7,235 nt of DNA from Halodesulfurarchaeum sp. (GTDB lineage: Archaea; Halobacteriota; Halobacteria; Halobacteriales; Halobacteriaceae). The first letter of the stretch is position 1; the number at the start of each line of letters is the position of its first letter. Where the stretch lies: assembly GCA_018334775.1 (NCBI GenBank), contig JAGXLJ010000055.1:1-7235 (forward strand). Reading direction: 5' to 3'. Shown here piece by piece: positions 1 to 4,075 of this stretch. The position numbers and the translations under genes are program-made. The notes beneath the pieces were generated by a model, which saw nothing but the letters and a program-made list of their open reading frames with translations, was not told the DNA's origin and searched no databases.

Positions 1-972
1 CTCGCGGATGGAGTCGGTCGAAATGCCAGTAATCTCGGCTGCCTTCTCCGGCGGCATATCCATTGCAGCCTCCTTGTAGGCCTCGAAGCCGTGGGTATAG
101 TTCTCGACGAAATCCTCGTCGTATAACTCCTCCTCGATAATCACGTTGGCCATCGCGAGGGCCAGCGCGCCATCAGTTCGAGGCTTGACCGGTAACCAGT
201 GGTCCGACTTCTCGGCCGTCTCCGTGTAGTTCGGATCGATGGTGACCAGGGTCGCCCCGCGGTTTTCAATAGCTTCGAGGACGCCCTTGGCCTCGAACTG
301 GCCCCCGAAGGAGTTGAGAATGTTCCGGCCCCAGGCAATGATGTAGTCCGAGTTCTGGTAGTCGGGGATTCGATTATTCGTACCGGTGCCCATCATCCCG
401 CCGGCCACGAACGTCGGGCCGGCACAGACGTGGATGCCTCGACTGATCCGCTCCGGGGACCCGTAGAGGTCTTTCCAGATGGTCCGGAAGATCGAGGTCT
501 CAGCCCAGCTCGTCGCGTCGAGGAGGGTCTCCGCACCGTTTTCTTCATCAAACTGTACCAATCGCTCGGCGGTATACTGTAGGGCTTCGTCCCAGCTGAC
601 TTTCTCCAGGGTGCCGTTTCGGCGGATGTGCGGTTCCTTGATCCGTTTCGGGTCGTGGGTCTTGTCCTGCTGGGCAAGTCCCTTCGGACAAAGGGTGCCT
701 TCGGTGCCCGGGCCCGCACTTCCCCGCGGGTGACCGTCGACACCGGTGATGTTCACGACCCGACCGTCCATCACGGTGACTTCCTGCCCACAGTTGTGCG
801 AGCACATCCAGCAATTGCTGAATGCCGTCGAGAACTCGGCCGACCCGACGTCTGTCGTCCCGTCTTCTTCGCCGAGACAGCCACCGAGCGCGGCGGCCCC
901 TGCGACGGCGCCGCCCGCTTTCAACAGCGTCCGGCGTGTCAGTCCACTCTCGGATTGGGTCGAATTGCTCAT
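1..972 (-). CDS. Molybdopterin (Mo-bisMGD) oxidoreductase catalytic subunit, polysulfide/thiosulfate reductase-like, 3' partial
   Basis: The frame is open from ATG at 972 to the window edge (324 residues); the C-terminal part of the protein is missing. Residues 1-32 are a twin-arginine signal (TRRTLLKAG) ending in an LGGC lipobox, so the mature enzyme is probably exported and lipid-anchored at Cys32. Next comes the N-terminal [4Fe-4S] domain: Cys54, Cys57, Cys61 and Cys95 (CWMCSHNC ... LCPKG, with Lys97 following the last cysteine). The MGD-binding fold continues to the edge (YIIAWGRNILNS at 210-221, TIDPNYTETAEKSDHWLPVK at 244-263). Cys183 in RGIHVCAGP sits where the Mo-ligand residue is expected. 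A Cys ligand is typical of polysulfide, thiosulfate, tetrathionate and arsenate reductases, whereas DMSO reductases use Ser and NarG uses Asp. A Shine-Dalgarno-like GAGGTG (minus strand, 985-980) lies 7 nt before the ATG. The rhodanese gene upstream favours a sulfur substrate, but the exact substrate cannot be read from the sequence. Confidence 0.93.
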   Translation of the reverse strand, partial: MSNSTQSESGLTRRTLLKAGGAVAGAAALGGCLGEEDGTTDVGSAEFSTAFSNCWMCSHNCGQEVTVMDGRVVNITGVDGHPRGSAGPGTEGTLCPKGLAQQDKTHDPKRIKEPHIRRNGTLEKVSWDEALQYTAERLVQFDEENGAETLLDATSWAETSIFRTIWKDLYGSPERISRGIHVCAGPTFVAGGMMGTGTNNRIPDYQNSDYIIAWGRNILNSFGGQFEAKGVLEAIENRGATLVTIDPNYTETAEKSDHWLPVKPRTDGALALAMANVIIEEELYDEDFVENYTHGFEAYKEAAMDMPPEKAAEITGISTDSIRE

Positions 973-976
973 CCGT

Positions 977-1075
977 TTACACCTCTACCCCGTGTGTGAG
1001 ACGGGTGTCTGCCGGATCTGCTGTCCCTCGAATCCCGGCCATGGTTCGAGCCGCAAATGATCGTCGATAGCTCAT
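977..1075 (-). other. Possible 32-aa leader ORF before the oxidoreductase
   Basis: An ATG at 1075 opens a short frame that closes with TAA at 979-977, only 4 nt before the oxidoreductase ATG at 972. The oxidoreductase Shine-Dalgarno sequence lies inside its last codons, so translation of the two could be coupled. The peptide is basic near its start (SYRRSFAAR) and has no recognisable domain. No Shine-Dalgarno sequence precedes it. It may be a chance frame in a long leader. Confidence 0.2.
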
Positions 1076-1083
1076 GCTGGTCC

Positions 1084-1104
1084 ACAGTTGAATGAAAGAA
1101 CTGT
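1084..1104. repeat. 6-9-6 inverted repeat in the oxidoreductase leader
   Basis: ACAGTT (1084-1089) and AACTGT (1099-1104) are perfect inverted arms with a 9-nt spacer. The repeat lies about 10-30 nt downstream of the predicted transcription start of the oxidoreductase, inside its long 5' leader. It could be an operator or an RNA hairpin. The core TGAATGAA.G.ACTGT recurs at 2642-2657 upstream of the rhodanese promoter, which argues for a protein-binding site. Confidence 0.4.
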
Positions 1105-1120
1105 ACCGAGATAGTCTACA

Positions 1121-1165
1121 CTCGGGACCGGTTTGGGTTTTATAAGTAATGGTTCCCTGCCACCA
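1121..1165 (-). promoter_or_regulatory. Promoter of the oxidoreductase with shared regulatory module
   Basis: Read on the minus strand: GGTGGCAGGGAACC (1164-1151), TATA box TTATAAAA (1145-1138), then CC, two variable bases and AACCGGTCCCGAG (1133-1121). The 25 bp from the TATA box onward match the rhodanese promoter at 23 positions. Initiation would fall near 1115, giving a leader of about 140 nt. The block upstream of the TATA box is where archaeal activators bind, while the block downstream of it is where repressors or the initiator lie. No good purine-rich BRE precedes the TATA box, so the promoter may depend on an activator. Confidence 0.7.
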
Positions 1166-1205
1166 TGTGCCAATAAAGGAATGGAGCCGTCGGTATTCAA
1201 CGCAC

Positions 1206-1226
1206 AAAAAAGGAACCTGAAAGTTC
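1206..1226 (-). terminator. Probable terminator of the rhodanese gene
   Basis: On the minus strand, 37 nt after the rhodanese stop codon, GAAC (1226-1223) and GTTC (1216-1213) form a small stem, followed by CC and six T residues (1211-1206). An oligo-T run soon after a stop is the usual archaeal intrinsic termination signal. The stem is short, so the T tract is the main evidence. It supports separate transcription of the rhodanese and the oxidoreductase. Confidence 0.5.
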
Positions 1227-1262
1227 GAGAACTGATGCTACACGAGCGGGAATCGGGTCGGT

Positions 1263-2525
1263 TTACGAGCCGCAGCCGAAGTCGCCGCTCGTGTCGCCGA
1301 CGATGTACTCGATTGCGTCCTTCTTGACCTGGTTCGCATCGAGTGTGGCGAGTTCTGTCAGCTCGTTGTTGAGATCCTCATCAATGGTAAGCTGATCTGT
1401 CGCCGTGAGTTCGCCTTCAGTCCGATCGTGCATGTCGGTCCGCCACGCGTCGTTCGGCGTCGGGTCCTGCTCGCCGTTGTACTGCTTCCAGCTGAACTTC
1501 CACGAGCCATCGAACAGGGCGACATTGTCGTAGCCGACGATCCCGTCAAGAGCGAAGAACGCAACGGTGCCCTTGAAGCCACTGTGACACATCGTCACGA
1601 TTTCGTCGCCGTCCTCGACGCCGTCGTAGCCGAAGACGTGATCTTCGATCTCCCCGGCGGACTTCCACGGGTTCGGACCGGTGAAGCTTCCCTCGAGGTA
1701 GCTCCCAGCCGTATCGATGGTGCTGCCCGCAATCTTCGCTTCACCTTCGCCATCTCCTTCGCCACGCTGGTCAACGACCGACGCGGAGCCCTCATCCACA
1801 AGCTGGATCATCTCGTTCAGGCCCTTCCTGACACCGTAATTCGGCTCTTCGAAGCCTTCGACCGTGTATCCGGTTTCCGGCGTTTGTACGTCCTCGAAGA
1901 CCAGACCGAACTCGTCGTCATACGCGCTCGACCCACCGTTTACGAGTTTCAAGCGCTCACGGGGGAATCCCCAGAACCGGAGTGCCCAATACGCTCGGGT
2001 GGCGTACATCGGGTTGTCCCCGGAGAGCACGATGGTCGTGTTCGGTCCGACACCCGCGTTCTGGATGATCTGATCGACGGTTTCCCCCGTTGGAACAAGG
2101 GCTTTTGTCTCGCTAAGTCCATCCACGCGGGTCGCTTTCAGCGTCGCCGCACCTTTCGCATCGCCTGCTGCCAGCGGGACAGCCCCGGGCACGTGGCCCG
2201 AACTGTATTCCCCAGCGTCGACACGGATGACCGCGACACGCGGGTCAGCGTACACGTCGTCGCTGTTGACCAGCCCGGCTTCGACCCACTCGTTCAGCGT
2301 CTGGGGCTCGATGAGCGCGTTCTCGGTCGCTGTGGGGTCGGTATAGTCGATTTCCTCTTCCGTTGTGGTCGGTTCTTCCTCCTCGGTCGTCGGCTCGGCC
2401 GTCGTCGGCTCCGGCGTTTCCGTCGGGGTGCTTTCGCCATCCTCACCGGAACAACCGGCGATGGCTGCCATTCCTGCTGCTCCTGTCAGTTCGATGAATC
2501 GACGTCGATTGAGGTCTCGCTCCAT
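1263..2525 (-). CDS. Tat-exported tandem rhodanese lipoprotein (thiosulfate sulfurtransferase-like)
   Basis: The protein has 420 residues. Residues 1-25 are a twin-arginine lipoprotein signal (NRRRFIELTG ... AIAGC, Cys25 as lipid site). Residues 26-60 are a Thr/Glu/Pro-rich tether typical of haloarchaeal surface lipoproteins. Two rhodanese domains follow. In the first (about 72-217) the active-site loop reads SGDNPMYATR, with Asp170 near the normal Cys position, so this domain is probably inactive. The second (about 233-350) has Cys313 in CHSGFKGT, with Lys318 able to bind an anionic sulfur donor, and ends in the typical DGSWKFSW. The tail adds Cys418 in GCGS. An inactive N-domain with an active C-domain is the classic sulfurtransferase layout. 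Acting outside the membrane, it would move sulfane sulfur between thiosulfate or polysulfide and an acceptor, probably feeding the Mo oxidoreductase encoded next to it. It has its own promoter, and the leader of about 32 nt shows no Shine-Dalgarno sequence. Confidence 0.92.
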   Translation of the reverse strand: MERDLNRRRFIELTGAAGMAAIAGCSGEDGESTPTETPEPTTAEPTTEEEEPTTTEEEIDYTDPTATENALIEPQTLNEWVEAGLVNSDDVYADPRVAVIRVDAGEYSSGHVPGAVPLAAGDAKGAATLKATRVDGLSETKALVPTGETVDQIIQNAGVGPNTTIVLSGDNPMYATRAYWALRFWGFPRERLKLVNGGSSAYDDEFGLVFEDVQTPETGYTVEGFEEPNYGVRKGLNEMIQLVDEGSASVVDQRGEGDGEGEAKIAGSTIDTAGSYLEGSFTGPNPWKSAGEIEDHVFGYDGVEDGDEIVTMCHSGFKGTVAFFALDGIVGYDNVALFDGSWKFSWKQYNGEQDPTPNDAWRTDMHDRTEGELTATDQLTIDEDLNNELTELATLDANQVKKDAIEYIVGDTSGDFGCGS

Positions 2526-2562
2526 ACACGAATGATTTCGGGAGCATCGGGGATGACCATAC

Positions 2563-2609
2563 CTCGGGACCGGTTAAGGTTTTATAAAGAGGGGTGGCCC
2601 TGGCCCACC
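2563..2609 (-). promoter_or_regulatory. Promoter of the rhodanese gene with shared regulatory module
   Basis: On the minus strand: GGTGGGCCAGGGCCACC (2609-2593), TATA box TTATAAAA (2587-2580), CC, two variable bases, then AACCGGTCCCGAG (2575-2563). Initiation would be near 2557, some 30 nt before the start codon at 2525. The upstream block is a near-palindrome (GGTGG ... CCACC). Compared with the oxidoreductase promoter it has the same order of elements, with 3 extra bases inside the upstream block. Confidence 0.72.
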
Positions 2610-2641
2610 TTTTTAACATACGTGTTGTCGAATGACATGGT

Positions 2642-2696
2642 CTGAATGAACGCACTGTGGAGATGCAGGGCCCAAATTGGGGGCGCTCACTGTGAG
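2642..2696. promoter_or_regulatory. Cluster of ACTGTG-type motifs and small palindromes
   Basis: Between the rhodanese promoter and the regulator's stop codon lie CGCACTGTGGAGA (2651-2663), the palindrome CCCAAATTGGG (2671-2681) and the palindrome CTCACTGTGAG (2686-2696). ACTGTGGA also occurs on the minus strand at 1088-1081 in the oxidoreductase leader. These may be upstream binding sites for the regulator of this locus. The motifs are short and chance cannot be excluded. Confidence 0.35.
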
Positions 2697-2706
2697 AAGA
2701 GCGGCG

Positions 2707-3360
2707 TTATTCTTCGGGGTACTTACATTCAGTAGAGAGTTGCCGAATGACGTTTGACTCCGCCCGTTGGAGTAATTGTGAGAGCGCCGATGTCGAGACA
2801 TCCATTTGATCAGCGAGGTCTTGGAGCGAGATCTTCTTCTCCGAATCGTAGTACCCCGCTTCTTTCGCGTAGGTGAGCGCCTGTCGTTGTTTGTGAGTCA
2901 TTTCGGTGAGATCGACGATCTCGATCTCGCTTCCATCCGAGTCGTCCGTCGGCACGATGGACTTGACTGAAACATTGTCCGAGATGGTCCGAACTTCGCT
3001 CACAATGTCCGCGATCGTATCTGTATCAGATGCATACGTCTCCATCAAGAACGAGCCTTCATCGATGCGACGATAACGCGGCAAACAGTCGTATTTTGAG
3101 AAAATCTTCCCCGGACAGTACGAACACAGGTTCTCCGAGAAGAACATCGTCCTGACCGTGTCCGTTTCTGTGTCGTGTACCGTCGCATCAACGTTACAGG
3201 TCTCTTCATCGAGTCTGACGTCGACATCGACAACCTGATTGGCAAAATCATCCATACAGCACGGGCCGCTGCGTTCGATCTCCAGAACGATCCGTAGTTC
3301 TCGCTCCTCACTCCGCGATGACTCGGATTCGGAAACGACGGCGGACCGAGGAACTCCCAT
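2707..3360 (-). CDS. Cys-rich HTH transcriptional regulator, bacterio-opsin-activator (HTH_10) type, NarO/DmsR-like
   Basis: The protein has 217 residues from ATG at 3360; an upstream in-frame TTG at 3429 is less likely. The C-terminal segment 152-208 (LTEMTHKQRQALTYAKEAGY, then DLADQMDVSTSALSQLLQRA) is the Bat-type helix-turn-helix. The N-terminal half is unusually rich in cysteine: Cys34, Cys35, Cys55, then Cys79-x2-Cys82-x9-Cys92, which could hold a metal or Fe-S centre or act as a thiol switch. Known haloarchaeal regulators of this architecture (NarO, DmsR) control anaerobic respiration genes, and their cysteines are thought to sense oxygen or redox state. Lying directly upstream of the rhodanese and Mo-oxidoreductase genes, this protein is the obvious candidate for recognising their shared promoter module. 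No Shine-Dalgarno sequence is seen, so the mRNA may be leaderless. The signal and the target sites are inferred. Confidence 0.88.
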   Translation of the reverse strand: MGVPRSAVVSESESSRSEERELRIVLEIERSGPCCMDDFANQVVDVDVRLDEETCNVDATVHDTETDTVRTMFFSENLCSYCPGKIFSKYDCLPRYRRIDEGSFLMETYASDTDTIADIVSEVRTISDNVSVKSIVPTDDSDGSEIEIVDLTEMTHKQRQALTYAKEAGYYDSEKKISLQDLADQMDVSTSALSQLLQRAESNVIRQLSTECKYPEE

Positions 3361-3414
3361 GGGCGGAGGTAAAGTCCAGGTACGCAAAAACAATACCGAT
3401 ATTCCCGTACAATG

Positions 3415-3435
3415 GGAACGGTGTTGCAACGTTCC
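3415..3435. repeat. 6-9-6 inverted repeat upstream of the regulator
   Basis: GGAACG (3415-3420) and CGTTCC (3430-3435) are perfect arms with a 9-nt spacer. The repeat is centred about 65 bp upstream of the regulator's ATG, a fitting position for an autoregulatory site. The arm and spacer lengths match the repeat at 1084-1104, although the arm sequences differ. Confidence 0.4.
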
Positions 3436-3608
3436 GAAAAGACTGAGACCACCAGATCGCCCGTTCGCTCACCCCTCCCCAACTACACCAACGCCTCACG
3501 ACTTGATAGCTTCAAGATGGAAATGAACACAGTGGGACAATCAATAGCCTGTGGATACTCATGTGAATAATGCAAAATCGCGAGATGCCTCCGGTGGAGA
3601 TCCGCAAA

Positions 3609-3638
3609 CCACTCCCGTTGTGGCCAATTTGGGAGTGG
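3609..3638. repeat. 8-bp inverted repeat upstream of the small ORF
   Basis: CCACTCCC (3609-3616) and GGGAGTGG (3631-3638) are perfect inverted arms with a 14-nt spacer. The repeat ends 38 nt before the ATG at 3677. It could be an operator over the small ORF's promoter. It is not followed by a T run, so it is not a typical terminator. Confidence 0.5.
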
Positions 3639-3676
3639 AGCGAACGGTTACGTAGTGTGCGAGTTATTACCAAGAT

Positions 3677-3868
3677 ATGGCTGATACGAAGCGTGGGCGC
3701 GAGCGGAACGGACAGAAAAAACGCGAGCAACTCATCAAGCAAGAGATCCATGCAAGTCTCGGTCCAAACGAGGAACCAACCGAACCTGCGGAAGAAGCCC
3801 CTGAGGTGACCGATACCGATTTGGACCACGTCTCAGTGACGAACGGAGACGAATCACTCGATCGCTGA
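3677..3868 (+). CDS. Small charged haloarchaeal protein of unknown function (63 aa)
   Basis: This is a complete frame with an ATG start. The product has a strongly basic N-terminal third (ADTKRGRERNGQKKREQLIK) followed by an acidic, Pro/Glu/Thr-rich tail that looks disordered. It has no cysteine, signal peptide or membrane segment. The basic-then-acidic layout resembles small haloarchaeal proteins of unknown role that begin MADTK.GRER, which is my recollection and not a search result. The amino-acid bias is that of a real halophilic protein, unlike the shadow frames around it. It lies 207 bp before the archaellum operon on the same strand. No Shine-Dalgarno sequence is seen. I do not assign a function. 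Confidence 0.7.
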   Translation: MADTKRGRERNGQKKREQLIKQEIHASLGPNEEPTEPAEEAPEVTDTDLDHVSVTNGDESLDR

Positions 3869-3963
3869 TTGGCCACTCGGTTCCAAACGGACGGTCTGTT
3901 GCCAATTCACACAGCTGATAGTGCTTGGGAGGTATTTACTGTTAGCATATATCGACTTGTGGG

Positions 3964-4051
3964 GATTAATACCGGTTCTCACGGGAAAATGCGATGCAAG
4001 CGGGCAGATTCAAATTATCAAATAAGAAATCAAGGGCCAAAGATTAATAAA
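3964..4051 (+). promoter_or_regulatory. Archaellum operon promoter region, possibly two tandem TATA boxes
   Basis: GATTAATA occurs at 3964-3971 and again at 4042-4049. The second copy (TTAATAAA, 4044-4051) is centred about 28 nt before the ATG at 4076, as expected for a leaderless haloarchaeal transcript; the purine-rich CCAAA just before it could serve as BRE. The first copy would give a leader of roughly 80 nt. The whole stretch 3869-4075 is AT-rich compared with its neighbours and contains no credible gene. Confidence 0.6.
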
Positions 4052-4075
4052 TGCGTACGCTCGAACCGTATCACA

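Larger units (their letters stand above)
3361..3676. other. Divergent intergenic region (316 bp)
   Basis: No convincing gene is present; the frames across it are unlike haloarchaeal proteins. It should hold the regulator's promoter (minus strand) and that of the small ORF (plus strand), but neither shows a strong TATA box. AATATCGGTATT on the minus strand (3403-3392) is the best candidate for the regulator. The two notable structures are the inverted repeats at 3415-3435 and 3609-3638. Confidence 0.5.

Noticed and set aside
1..972. Annotation as a DMSO reductase (dmsA) or nitrate reductase
   Set aside because: The candidate Mo ligand is Cys183, not the Ser of DMSO reductases or the Asp of NarG, and the neighbour is a sulfurtransferase.
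199..999. Several overlapping frames on both strands at the left end
   Set aside because: All overlap the continuous minus-strand oxidoreductase frame, which has the Fe-S cysteines, MGD-binding motifs and a Tat signal.
1428..2645. 405-aa plus-strand frame opposite the rhodanese
   Set aside because: It is rich in Arg and Val with no domain and is an exact antisense shadow of a gene with a clear Tat signal and two rhodanese domains.
3361..3429. TTG start at 3429 for the HTH regulator
   Set aside because: ATG 3360 is available and the added residues lack halophilic bias and any Shine-Dalgarno sequence.
3502..3516. CTTGA-N5-TCAAG inverted repeat
   Set aside because: The arms are only 5 bp long, with no link to a promoter or gene start; likely chance.
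3869..4075. N-terminal extension of the archaellum fusion from TTG at 3869
   Set aside because: The extra 69 residues are not acidic, cross a TATA-like element and match no FlaC N-terminus; ATG 4076 fits the promoter spacing.
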